Positions 1 to 7,750 of a DNA stretch of 15,793 bases are shown piece by piece; the first letter of the stretch is position 1, and the number at the start of each line of letters is the position of its first letter. Source of the DNA: an uncultured Verrucomicrobiales bacterium (lineage in GTDB: Bacteria; Verrucomicrobiota; Verrucomicrobiia; Verrucomicrobiales; Akkermansiaceae); the NCBI GenBank assembly GCA_938001985.1, contig CALLBE010000171.1, forward strand, positions 1 through 15,793, written 5' to 3'. The notes below the pieces were generated by a model. The model had not been told where the DNA came from. It saw only the letters and a program-made list of their open reading frames with translations, and ran no database searches. Both the position numbers and the translations under genes were made by a program.

Positions 1-351
1 GAACCCAATCCGCATATTCAAGGTTTTGATGATAACCTAGTATTGGTTGCTATTTTTACAGGTCTACTAGCTATTGGGGTGTTGCCAACAGCTACAGCTT
101 GGGTGTTTCTCACAGAGGAGGAGTTTAGAATTTATAAATGGTGCCGACTCAAGGTGGTTATAAAGATAGAAGATATTGAAAGTATGTCGGAGCACCTTTC
201 AGAGCCTCTCTATCGAGTGAATTTAAAGAATGGCTCTTATGAAGGGATTCCGAACATGTCAGGATTTGCAATTAAAGCCCTGAAAACTCAGTTAGAGAAA
301 TATCAAATACCCTACTTGCCTTTTAAGATAAAATGGTGGTGGACCAAGTAG
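1..351 (+). CDS. C-terminal part of a small membrane-anchored protein of unknown function (5' end outside window)
   Basis: The reading frame is open from the first base, so the gene probably begins upstream of the window; the TTG at 43 is a possible but unconvincing internal start. About 116 codons are visible, ending in TAG at 349-351. Visible residues about 13-37 form one hydrophobic stretch rich in Leu, Val, Ile, Ala and Thr that looks like a transmembrane helix. It is followed by a soluble tail of about 78 residues with alternating hydrophobic and charged positions (beta-strand-like, for example LKVVIKIEDIE and YRVNLKNG), then a helix, and it ends in KWWWTK. This could be a membrane-anchored PH-like domain, but that is a guess from the pattern and I do not recognise the family. 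It is the only plus-strand gene and converges on the M48 peptidase gene 84 bp away. Confidence 0.6.
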   Translation, partial: EPNPHIQGFDDNLVLVAIFTGLLAIGVLPTATAWVFLTEEEFRIYKWCRLKVVIKIEDIESMSEHLSEPLYRVNLKNGSYEGIPNMSGFAIKALKTQLEKYQIPYLPFKIKWWWTK

Positions 352-372
352 AGATAAAGTAAAAAGCTGAGT

Positions 373-422
373 CTGAGGGTTTACTCTCTGAGGGGAGACA
401 AAAGAGCTTGATTAACCCTCAG
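373..422. terminator. Inverted repeat between converging genes, possible terminator
   Basis: CTGAGGGTT at 373-381 is matched by AACCCTCAG at 414-422, a perfect 9-bp stem. The 32-nt intervening segment can form its own small hairpin (ctctc/gggag near 384-397). Read on the minus strand the stem is followed by a T-rich run (ctttttacttt, from 354-366), so it could end the M48 transcript. There is no T-run on the plus-strand side. The long loop makes this weaker than the other terminators here. Confidence 0.4.
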
Positions 423-435
423 TTGGTAGCAGTCT

Positions 436-1227
436 CTAGCGGCGGTTTTGGCGGTAAAGGGCCATTGCTGCGTCTAGGTGAGCTTCGATATTCGCGATGC
501 GCGTGGAGTCGATGGGGTGGGTGCTGAGCCATTCCGGCTGGTTAGAGCCTTTTTTCTGTTTGTAGGCTTGGAATCGTTTCCAGAAGTTCAACGCTTCCTT
601 GGGGTTGTAGCCTGCTTTTGCCATGTATTGAAGGCCCACAGTGTCACTTTCTAACTCGTGATTACGTGAGTAGGGGAGGACGCCTAAAATGCTGGCTAAT
701 GGTTGGTATGCGCCTTGGACAGCTCTTCTCGTGCTGTTTGATTTGCCACTGCGTGCGAGGGCGATGTCGGTGATCAATCCAGCGCCTATCAAGGAGATTC
801 CGCGAGCGCGTTGTTTGCCCACGTGGTTGTTGGTAACGTGAGCGAGTTCATGGCCAATCACTGCGGCTAGGCCAGCGTCGTTTTTAGTTAAAGAAAAAAT
901 CCCTGTGTGAACGCCGATTTTTCCACCGGGCATGGCAAATGCATTGGGTGAGCTGTCTTCGAAAACAACAAACTCCCATTGAGCGCCAGGCATGTTGACG
1001 ACGGATTTGATACGGTTGCCGACTCGACGTAATTGGGCGTTGTATTTAGAGTTTCTCGAGACTTTGATTTTCTTTTTGTACTCTTGGAACTGTTTAGCTG
1101 CTTGAGGCGCTAAGGAATTAGAGCTGGGGGTGTAGATTTTCTCTAAAGAAGCACAAGAAGTGAGTGCTCCTAGGGTGATAAGAGTACTGAGGCTATAAAA
1201 TGTGGAGATTTTTTTATTTATTTTCAT
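436..1227 (-). CDS. M48 family zinc metallopeptidase, predicted outer-membrane lipoprotein
   Basis: This is a 263-residue protein of the BepA/LoiP-like M48 group, periplasmic peptidases generally tied to envelope protein quality control. The N-terminus is a lipoprotein signal: a basic start, a hydrophobic core and the lipobox LTSC with Cys25 as the lipidated residue. Ala at +2 favours outer-membrane sorting by the usual rule. The zinc site is complete: HELAH at 126-130 with catalytic Glu127, and a third ligand probably Glu191 in NHELESD. The GGKIGVHTGI strand (101-110) and the THPID..RI motif near 236-243 are typical of the family. The frame stays open back to 1353, but that extension overlaps the preceding gene and would bury the signal peptide, so I chose the ATG at 1227. 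No TPR region follows the catalytic domain, unlike BepA. It lies 52 bp after the M29-like gene and is probably co-transcribed with it. The family is certain; the substrate is unknown. Confidence 0.9.
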   Translation of the reverse strand: MKINKKISTFYSLSTLITLGALTSCASLEKIYTPSSNSLAPQAAKQFQEYKKKIKVSRNSKYNAQLRRVGNRIKSVVNMPGAQWEFVVFEDSSPNAFAMPGGKIGVHTGIFSLTKNDAGLAAVIGHELAHVTNNHVGKQRARGISLIGAGLITDIALARSGKSNSTRRAVQGAYQPLASILGVLPYSRNHELESDTVGLQYMAKAGYNPKEALNFWKRFQAYKQKKGSNQPEWLSTHPIDSTRIANIEAHLDAAMALYRQNRR

Positions 1228-1279
1228 TTTAATAATAGCGGTGGTTTGTGGTTGGGGGATGTTAGTTTTCGTGGGCTTC

Positions 1280-2473
1280 TTATTGGCTAAGAGCCTGCAT
1301 GAGGTAGTTGGATGGCTTGAAGTGTTCGATGAGTATTTCTTCTTGTTCGCCACGGAACATTCTCACTTGGCTGATGTCAAAGTTTGGCGTTTTGTGTGGG
1401 GCGAAAAGAATGTCATCATGAGTCGAGTTTTCATGTTTTTTAAACATGTCAGGAACGATGTCGCCTCCGAGATGGTCATCACGACCGGTGGCTAAGTGAC
1501 AAGTGCCTAGGACTTTCTCATCTTGAATATCTGAGTAGGATACAGGGAGGACTTGAGTGCCGAAGCCAAGCTCACCCAGCGTGCCTGTCATTGGATCATC
1601 AGCCAATCTGGCGTTATGGTCATCGATGGTGGCTTGATTGCCTTCGATGAGGGTTGATGAGACAATATTACGTTCTTTTACTTCTAAAACACCCAAGGTT
1701 CCATCCTCATATTTCATTGGGAACTGGCCATTCGCGTTGCGAGGAACGAAGTAGACTTCTCCTGCCGGTAGGTTAGCGATATCTGGAGCTGTTCCGTGGC
1801 ATAGGCCATGTGATTTTTGGGCATCTTGAGCTTCTAAATCTAAGTCAGCTGTGAGCACTCGACCATCTTCTAGCGTGAAATCAATCTCAATGCGGTCTGC
1901 ATTGCTGAGCGCGACACGGAGCTTTTCAGCATCACGAGAAACTTCATCATAATCAACAGCGAGACCTGAGTTCAGAATCACGTCATTCATGCCGTGCATG
2001 GTGGCTCCTCGGAATCCAAACACCTTACACTTAGCGGTTAATGGAGCTGTGGCTGAGAATGTTGATATGCAAAGAACGATGTCGTACTTGGAGTAGATGT
2101 CCTTATCTAAAGATAATAAATTACCGTCAGTGTCCCAAACTTCATCAGCAAGATCGAGGTTGGAACCATTGGTGCATTTGTAGGCAAACATTTCGCCGCC
2201 AGAGACATTCAACTCTTTAGCAACGCCATTTTTAAGTGCTTCGTAGAAGTGGATGTGTGCCTTTTTTTGCACTTCAAATCCTTCTTGTTCTAGGAAGTTA
2301 AAGTTCTTAATTAAAGGCTGTGGATCGTCAAAATCAGTTAAGATACAAACACGGCATCCTTCGATGGGTTTGAAGACTGAGCTGAGTAATTTTGATAGAG
2401 AAAAGGGAGGGAACTTTCTTTTCTCTGGATTGAGTAGAATCTCCTCGGATAAGTATTCAGGTAAGTTGAGCAT
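1280..2473 (-). CDS. M29-like metallopeptidase (aminopeptidase T/leucyl aminopeptidase-type fold), divergent
   Basis: This is a 397-residue protein from the ATG at 2473. The C-terminal half carries the motif series of M29-type dinuclear metallo-aminopeptidases: NLPAGEVYFVP with Glu239, GELGFGT with Glu301, EKVLGTCHLATG with His326, then an F/HLGG-type segment, and THDD with His352 and Asp354. These positions match the acidic and histidine metal ligands known in M29 enzymes, so metal-dependent peptidase activity is plausible. The N-terminal half (about 1-230) is much less familiar and includes MFAYKC and CISTFSATAP segments that I cannot assign. No signal peptide is visible, so a cytoplasmic location is likely. 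An in-frame TTG at 2512 would add 13 residues (including FAFDLFFSC) and leave only 9 bp after glnD; neither start has a Shine-Dalgarno sequence. It sits between glnD and the M48 gene with short gaps. The family is fairly sure; the substrate is unknown and a role in peptide turnover is inferred. Confidence 0.75.
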   Translation of the reverse strand: MLNLPEYLSEEILLNPEKRKFPPFSLSKLLSSVFKPIEGCRVCILTDFDDPQPLIKNFNFLEQEGFEVQKKAHIHFYEALKNGVAKELNVSGGEMFAYKCTNGSNLDLADEVWDTDGNLLSLDKDIYSKYDIVLCISTFSATAPLTAKCKVFGFRGATMHGMNDVILNSGLAVDYDEVSRDAEKLRVALSNADRIEIDFTLEDGRVLTADLDLEAQDAQKSHGLCHGTAPDIANLPAGEVYFVPRNANGQFPMKYEDGTLGVLEVKERNIVSSTLIEGNQATIDDHNARLADDPMTGTLGELGFGTQVLPVSYSDIQDEKVLGTCHLATGRDDHLGGDIVPDMFKKHENSTHDDILFAPHKTPNFDISQVRMFRGEQEEILIEHFKPSNYLMQALSQ

Positions 2474-2521
2474 GCACGAAAAAAACAAATCAAAGGCAAA
2501 AAGGCGAGCCAATAAATTTAG

Positions 2522-5278
2522 TTATTTCACGAGAGCTCCATCGCCTTGGTGGGTGATTAGCTTTTGAAGATCCTGCTCCAGACTTTCAATCTTATCCTTG
2601 CAAGTCAGGCGTCCGCCTTCTTTCGGTTTGATGTAGATCCAATCAATCGCAGCGCCCTTTTCCGTGGTGGCACGGGCCCTGATAGGGATCAGTCCATGTT
2701 GGTCAAGCGTGTAGAGAATATCGTGTAATAACCCTGAGCGGTCGACGGCCTGAATTTCCACAACGGTCGAGCGAGGGTCCAGCTCATTGTTCACATAAGC
2801 GAGAGTAGGGATCATGGTGTTGAAGACTACCTCTTCGTCAAAGAAACCACGCTTCGTGATCAGGTAGGATTCAGGGTCGTAGTCCTTCTGAGTATTGAGC
2901 GTGTATAAGTGCTCATTGATTTTGCCACTTTCAGCAACGGTTCTCGCTGATTTGAACTGTTGATCGCAAACTCGGAAGATATCAATAATCACGCCGTCTT
3001 TTCGAGTGTAGACATCTGCGGATAGAATGTTGAGGCCTTCGATCGTTAATGCGCAACAGATTTTCTGCAAGAACTGAGGGCTGTCATCGGCGGTGATGAT
3101 GAGCTCGGAATAGCCACTGTCATCGTAATGTAACCATTCTGCAGCAAACTCAAATGACTTTTCGCAGGCTTTGCTTTTTTCCAGATATTTTTGTATGGTT
3201 TGGAAATGAGTGACTAGAGACTCATCTGATCGATAGCGGAAATAGCGAGCGGGGAGATTGTTTAAATGGAACGCAAGATCTTCATGCCATTTTTCTGGCA
3301 CTTGAGTTTCCAGTCTCGCTTGCAGGGTTGGTAAATTGGTTTTGAAGTCTTGTAAAAATGTATCGCCGCCATTTTTTAAGAAGTTCTTCGTGGTGTGATA
3401 CAATTGTAGAATTAATTGCTCTTTCCACGCCCCCCAGCCTTCATCATTCGTGCCTCTGGAGTCGATGTAAGTGAATAAAAGCAATGAATCTAGATTGGAC
3501 TCATGCTTCATTTTAGCCGCAAAATCCTCAATGATATTGGGGTCTGAGAGGTCGCACTTCGTAGCGGTGTTCCAAAACGTGAGGTGGTGATCGACTAAGA
3601 ACATCAGTAACTTACGTCTTCCCCCGTTGAGGTTGAATCGTTTGGCCACGGCGTCAGCCTTGATCATAGACCCATCAGTGTGCTCCCGGATGTCCTCGGC
3701 ACGTCCCGTGTCATGAAGAATCACGGCTAAGTAAAGGGCGAACGGGTCCTCATGCTTGCTGAGTAGCTTTTTGAATAATGAATCAGGGCAGTTTAAGCTC
3801 GATAATTGGTCCAACTCATCAATACAGCGAAGGGTGTGCTCATCTGCGGTATAGCGGTGGAAGAATTCGTGTTGGACTAGGTATTTCAAGGCCCCAAATT
3901 CCGGTAAATAAGCGCCTAAAATATTATTCGAGTGCATGCAGCGAAGCGCCGAGCCTACGAGGCCTTTGCTTTCTAAAATACTGCGAAAGATTGAGGTGTT
4001 TTTCGTATCTGAGCGGAAGCTATCATCGATGAGATGAATCTTCTTTTGTATCAGTTGTCGGAGTTTTGGAGCGATACCAACGCCGTATTGCTGCTGATAG
4101 CGAAACACTTGGAGAAGTTTTGAAGGTGTCTTATCAAAGACCTCAAGGTCAGTTTCCCGAATGAGAGAGTCTTGGATTTCAAACCCCTCGAGCGCAATGG
4201 CGTCTTTTTTATTATTCCCCCAATGTTGTAAGAATGAGAAGGGGTGCTCTTTTTTACTCTGCTCAATCTCAATATTGAAAATCTCCTCCATGGAGAGTGT
4301 GGTTTTCCAAATAATGTGAGTCGCCTGATAGTAGTCTTTCATGAAAGACTCAATGCGGCGCAATATGTTGTCTTCAGGATAGTTTAAAGCATCTGCAACC
4401 ACGCCTTGGAGGTGGAGCGTGAGGATGTTGTTGGCATGACTGGATTGAGACTGGATGTGGAGCTCATTGCGTACGCGATGGAGGAAGGAGAAGGCTTTTT
4501 GAAGCAGTTCTCTACGCTTTGCGGTCATGGTTCCCTCATCCACTAAGAATTGGAGAGAGGTGGTGCCTCTCATGGCTTGAGCGATCCAAATCAGGTTTTG
4601 ATAATCGCGTAACCCTCCTGGGCTTTCTTTGACATTGGGTTCTTGTAGGAAGACCGTGTTGGAGTATTTTTCATGGCGAGTTTGAGTGTCTAGGACTCGC
4701 TCTTGAAAGAATTCATGGCTTTGCTGCTGAATTCTCTTTTCCCAGTATTCTTGGTGAAATTTTGTGAAAACAGTTTTGTCGCCCGCTAACAATCTCGAGT
4801 CTAGCATGGCTGTTCGGTTCAGAGGGTCATTCTTGGCCTCTTCTAAACAAACAGAAACGTCACGCACACTGTGGCCGATTTTTAATCCAATGTCCCATAG
4901 AGGAGTGAGTAAGCGGTTGATCGCGGCCTCTGTTTCTTTTTCAATACAGGATTGGTGTAATAAAAATAGAAGATCAACGTCGGAGCCTATATTCATGATT
5001 CCACGCCCGTAGCCACCTGAAGCGCAGAGGGTGAAGCAACCGTCACATGAAAAATATTCATAATAGCGGTTGAGGAGTAGATCGATCCCCTTGGCCATGT
5101 GGCGGCAAACATCGGAGCCCTTGATGGTGTTGGATCGGTGGAGCTCTTTGATATAAGAGCGGTGATATTCGAGGTAAGATTTACTGAGAGAAAGGAGCTC
5201 TTCAGTGGATTGACTCTGCAAAAAAGAATAAGTCAGTTTTTCGTGCTCTTCGGGAAGATTAATGTGATCTATATTCAT
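2522..5278 (-). CDS. glnD: Bifunctional [protein-PII] uridylyltransferase / uridylyl-removing enzyme
   Basis: GlnD attaches UMP to PII proteins when glutamine is low and removes it when glutamine is high, setting glutamine synthetase activity and nitrogen gene expression. At 918 residues it is close to the usual length of about 890. The nucleotidyltransferase motif GGYGRG (88-93) with Asp100 and Asp102 is intact. The PII-uridylyltransferase region follows, with the characteristic KESPGGLRD segment (218-225). The HD domain, which carries uridylyl-removing activity, shows His481, the His522-Asp523 pair and DHH at 563-565. Two C-terminal ACT domains (about 723-772 and 838-890) would bind glutamine. 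All catalytic elements are present, so both activities are expected. The start is ATG at 5278, about 30 nt downstream of a near-consensus promoter. No glnB, glnA or amtB lies in the window; instead two peptidase genes follow closely. Confidence 0.96.
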   Translation of the reverse strand: MNIDHINLPEEHEKLTYSFLQSQSTEELLSLSKSYLEYHRSYIKELHRSNTIKGSDVCRHMAKGIDLLLNRYYEYFSCDGCFTLCASGGYGRGIMNIGSDVDLLFLLHQSCIEKETEAAINRLLTPLWDIGLKIGHSVRDVSVCLEEAKNDPLNRTAMLDSRLLAGDKTVFTKFHQEYWEKRIQQQSHEFFQERVLDTQTRHEKYSNTVFLQEPNVKESPGGLRDYQNLIWIAQAMRGTTSLQFLVDEGTMTAKRRELLQKAFSFLHRVRNELHIQSQSSHANNILTLHLQGVVADALNYPEDNILRRIESFMKDYYQATHIIWKTTLSMEEIFNIEIEQSKKEHPFSFLQHWGNNKKDAIALEGFEIQDSLIRETDLEVFDKTPSKLLQVFRYQQQYGVGIAPKLRQLIQKKIHLIDDSFRSDTKNTSIFRSILESKGLVGSALRCMHSNNILGAYLPEFGALKYLVQHEFFHRYTADEHTLRCIDELDQLSSLNCPDSLFKKLLSKHEDPFALYLAVILHDTGRAEDIREHTDGSMIKADAVAKRFNLNGGRRKLLMFLVDHHLTFWNTATKCDLSDPNIIEDFAAKMKHESNLDSLLLFTYIDSRGTNDEGWGAWKEQLILQLYHTTKNFLKNGGDTFLQDFKTNLPTLQARLETQVPEKWHEDLAFHLNNLPARYFRYRSDESLVTHFQTIQKYLEKSKACEKSFEFAAEWLHYDDSGYSELIITADDSPQFLQKICCALTIEGLNILSADVYTRKDGVIIDIFRVCDQQFKSARTVAESGKINEHLYTLNTQKDYDPESYLITKRGFFDEEVVFNTMIPTLAYVNNELDPRSTVVEIQAVDRSGLLHDILYTLDQHGLIPIRARATTEKGAAIDWIYIKPKEGGRLTCKDKIESLEQDLQKLITHQGDGALVK

Positions 5279-5312
5279 TTGTTTAGCGAGTGTTTGGCAA
5301 CCTTACCATGAA

Positions 5313-5341
5313 TTTATAGGTCAGTTGCCTCGCAATGTAAA
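5313..5341 (-). promoter_or_regulatory. Sigma-70-type promoter of glnD
   Basis: Read on the minus strand, TTTACA (5336-5341) is separated by exactly 17 nt from TATAAA (5313-5318). Each hexamer matches the consensus at five of six positions. Transcription would start near 5306 and give a leader of about 28 nt before the glnD ATG. This is the best promoter match I found in the window and suggests that glnD and the two genes behind it form their own unit. Confidence 0.7.
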
Positions 5342-5463
5342 ATGAAGAAATTGTCAGTTTCATTGAAAACCTGAGGAGTGTTTCAATGCAGCTGACGATA
5401 AAGTTAGTGCAGAGACCTTTGTTTTTTTACCCTGAGGTCAGACTGCTGCCTTTTGAGTTTAGT

Positions 5464-5484
5464 CCGGCTTGAAAGGCCGGCCTT
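5464..5484 (-). repeat. GC-rich palindrome downstream of the GH31 gene, weak terminator candidate
   Basis: CCGGC (5464-5468) pairs with GCCGG (5476-5480) around a 7-nt loop, overlapping the perfect 12-bp palindrome AAGGCCGGCCTT (5473-5484). It lies 30-50 bp past the GH31 stop codon on the minus strand, where a terminator is expected. There is no clear T-run after it, so intrinsic termination is uncertain. Apart from this and the glnD promoter I see nothing in the 235-bp gap between 5279 and 5513. Confidence 0.35.
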
Positions 5485-5513
5485 GTAGTTAACCACGACC
5501 AAGCATCAGAAGC

Positions 5514-7655
5514 CTAATGGGTGATTTTATACCCAGTGTTTGGCAGAATATCAAAGGTGATGCTGTTATTTTTTGGATTAACGGTAAAAGGGACGGGGGC
5601 TGAGGTCTTAGTATTTAGGACTTTGAGCTTTTCAGGTGCCCACTCGTTGAGTGCGTTTACGATGGTACTCTTTTCTTTATTTTTGAAATTAAAGGTAAAT
5701 TGAGAACTTAAAGGGGTGACGGGGTATACCGTTGCTTGGAGGTGTTTTTTTGAGTTATCTCTAAACACCACAATGCCTTTTCCTCCTATAAAGCAGGGAG
5801 CCTCTGAGACTGGGGTTTCGTGGTTTTCTAGTGTTTGAGGTCCTTGGTAGATTTTTTCCGACTCGTAATGCATCCAAGTTCCTTTTGGAATATATACCCT
5901 CTTCGTTAGAGGTAGGTAGGCCATTATGGATTCTCCAAGCAGCCATTGGAATTGTTTACGTGTTGCGCTTGCTAAATGGTAAGTATTGGCGTCATCAGGG
6001 AAGGCGATAGGAAGAGGGGTCATTGTGTAAGGGTAGCCGGTTTCATGGCTGGTTACGGCGGCGCTATAAATGTAGGGAGTGATTGAGTATTTAAAATCAA
6101 TAGCTTTTTTGAATAAGGCTTGGTGTTTTTCTGACCATTTGAATGGTCCTTTACTCACCGCTGCGCCTGCCGTTAATGCCTGGAGCCAAGCATTTTTCAT
6201 ATTTAATTCGCTGTATTTATCCATTGAGTGGAATCCTATAGAATCTGAATAAACGTTAGGAGCTCCACTGGCTGCGTATTGAAGGTAATTAATAGGGGTG
6301 CGAAGTCTTAATGATCTATTTCCGTGTGTGTCATTAATACGAAGAAGTGTTCCGGGGCTCTGGTAGGCAGCACAACGGGCCATGACTAAGGCATTAGTTT
6401 CTGAAACAGTAAACATGGCTTTGTTGAAGAGAGTAGAGTCACTCAATCCAATCATTGTGTCCTCTTTGATTCCATCAACTTGCCATTTTTGATAAAGGTT
6501 TGCATACCACTCAGCTGCACCCGGTTTGTTACTATCTAAGATGTGTGACGGAACGAGAGGGTAAAAGCGAGATTTGTATTTAGCATTGTTATTAAAAAAG
6601 AAGTCCTTGGTGATGCCTTCTTTTGTGTATGGGCCTTGTTCGATTGGTATCATCTTGGCATTTCTATCTTGCCTTCCTTTTGGCTTATGGGCGGTTTTGC
6701 TAAGCGCAGGGAAATTAGTGCGAAGTCCTATCAGCCATTTAATGTTATGACCTTTGAGCCATTTTCGGAAAGCAGTAGGGTTGTATTTGTCTTGGTTCCA
6801 CTCACCAAAGTTTGTTGAGCAACCGCCATCTCTCCAATAACCTGAGCCTGTTACGATCCATTTGATTGGGTAACCGGCTTTTATAAATTGAGCGATACTT
6901 TTTCTGACGGTTTGTTCCTTTGTTCGCCAGCCTAAAAGGTCCCAGCTTTCCCACCCCAATTCAAAGAAGTCAAATTTAGGAAATGGAGAGACGAATCCCT
7001 CATTGGCACAAACTTTTTGATAAGCGGCATAAATTTCTTTGAGGTCACCAAAGAAATAGTAGCAAGAGATGGAAGATGTTGTGGAGGATTTCATTTGATA
7101 AGCCTCTTTTGAGATGCTGACTTCCATAGGTTTTCGGCTAAAAATGACGCCAGCTAGTCTGTCTTTTGGTAAAACCATGAAGCTGGATATGAATCTATAT
7201 GCTCCGCCATCGTTTGTAAGTTTTAATGGTTTGTTGTGTTGCGAAATGTCTGCATTTTTCAACCAGCCTCCATGGTCACCTAATCCATAAGCAGGCGAAC
7301 CTCCGGATGTGTTGAAGGTTATAGCGAGTTGCTTGGTTCCTTCCGGGGTGACTCTGAGCTTGAGTGTGTTTGGAAATTGTTTGACTTCAACTTTGGCTTT
7401 TAGGTTTGAATCCGAAGTGACTCGATAGACGCCTTCAGATAATTTTTGAACTGAATTAACGGGACTGTCATTTAAAAGTAATCCAGCTGAGGTTGAGTCT
7501 CCCAACTGGTTACTTCCTTTAGTATTAATGACCCTATACTTGAAGGAAGCAGAATCAATAAGTACGGTGAAATTATCGTTTTTTTGAATATATTCTTTCG
7601 CCAATAGAAATGACGACAAGAATAGAAGGGTGAGAGTTTTTTTTGGAATATTCAT
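5514..7655 (-). CDS. Exported glycoside hydrolase family 31 protein (alpha-glucosidase/alpha-galactosidase/alpha-xylosidase-type)
   Basis: This is a 713-residue protein starting at ATG 7655. Residues 1-19 form a Sec-type signal peptide (NIPKK, a hydrophobic core, then AKE), so it probably acts in the periplasm or outside. The order matches GH31: an N-terminal beta-sandwich domain (about 25-215, with AYGLGDHGG at 122-130), the catalytic barrel from about 225 (FELGWESWD, KWIVTGSGYW), and a C-terminal beta domain with the GTWMHYESEKIYQG strand pair near 592-605. The predicted nucleophile is Asp399 in VDGIKEDTM, where many GH31 enzymes have a KTDFGE-like motif. The acid/base is probably Asp442 in RINDTHGN. 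VYSDSIGF (469-476) replaces the familiar HDIGGF-like segment. These differences point to an uncommon subfamily, so I do not assign a substrate. No transporter, regulator or other sugar gene lies nearby. Gaps of 95 and 235 bp suggest it is transcribed alone. Confidence 0.88.
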   Translation of the reverse strand: MNIPKKTLTLLFLSSFLLAKEYIQKNDNFTVLIDSASFKYRVINTKGSNQLGDSTSAGLLLNDSPVNSVQKLSEGVYRVTSDSNLKAKVEVKQFPNTLKLRVTPEGTKQLAITFNTSGGSPAYGLGDHGGWLKNADISQHNKPLKLTNDGGAYRFISSFMVLPKDRLAGVIFSRKPMEVSISKEAYQMKSSTTSSISCYYFFGDLKEIYAAYQKVCANEGFVSPFPKFDFFELGWESWDLLGWRTKEQTVRKSIAQFIKAGYPIKWIVTGSGYWRDGGCSTNFGEWNQDKYNPTAFRKWLKGHNIKWLIGLRTNFPALSKTAHKPKGRQDRNAKMIPIEQGPYTKEGITKDFFFNNNAKYKSRFYPLVPSHILDSNKPGAAEWYANLYQKWQVDGIKEDTMIGLSDSTLFNKAMFTVSETNALVMARCAAYQSPGTLLRINDTHGNRSLRLRTPINYLQYAASGAPNVYSDSIGFHSMDKYSELNMKNAWLQALTAGAAVSKGPFKWSEKHQALFKKAIDFKYSITPYIYSAAVTSHETGYPYTMTPLPIAFPDDANTYHLASATRKQFQWLLGESIMAYLPLTKRVYIPKGTWMHYESEKIYQGPQTLENHETPVSEAPCFIGGKGIVVFRDNSKKHLQATVYPVTPLSSQFTFNFKNKEKSTIVNALNEWAPEKLKVLNTKTSAPVPFTVNPKNNSITFDILPNTGYKITH

Positions 7656-7690
7656 GGGTTTTATAAAAAATAAGGTTTCTATTCCTCTCT

Positions 7691-7726
7691 TGAAAAGGAA
7701 ATAGCGATCTTTCTTAAAGATCGCTA
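7691..7726 (-). terminator. Rho-independent terminator after panD
   Basis: TAGCGATCTTT (7702-7712) pairs perfectly with AAAGATCGCTA (7716-7726), an 11-bp stem with a 3-nt loop. On the minus strand it is followed by a T-rich tract (atttccttttca, 7691-7702). It begins 25 bp past the panD stop and so ends the purL-panD transcript before the GH31 gene. Confidence 0.75.
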
Positions 7727-7750
7727 GCTTATGAGCTTAGGCTCTAGAGG

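Noticed and set aside
1228..1353. N-terminal extension of the M48 gene to 1353
   Set aside because: It overlaps the coding end of the M29-like gene, is low-complexity Lys/Asn/Thr, and would place the lipoprotein signal internally.
1202..1495. Plus-strand open frame of 97 codons with a hydrophobic start
   Set aside because: It is antisense to the end of the M29-like gene and the start of the M48 gene; its hydrophobicity mirrors the complementary Lys/Asn/Thr-rich strand and nothing suggests expression.
5464..5484. Strong terminator for the GH31 gene
   Set aside because: The stem is short and no T-run follows on the minus strand, so I list it only as a palindrome with weak terminator potential.
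7656..7700. TATAAA just upstream of the GH31 ATG as a -10 element
   Set aside because: It lies only about 6 nt from the ATG and no acceptable -35 is found at the required distance; a leaderless transcript cannot be excluded but is unsupported.
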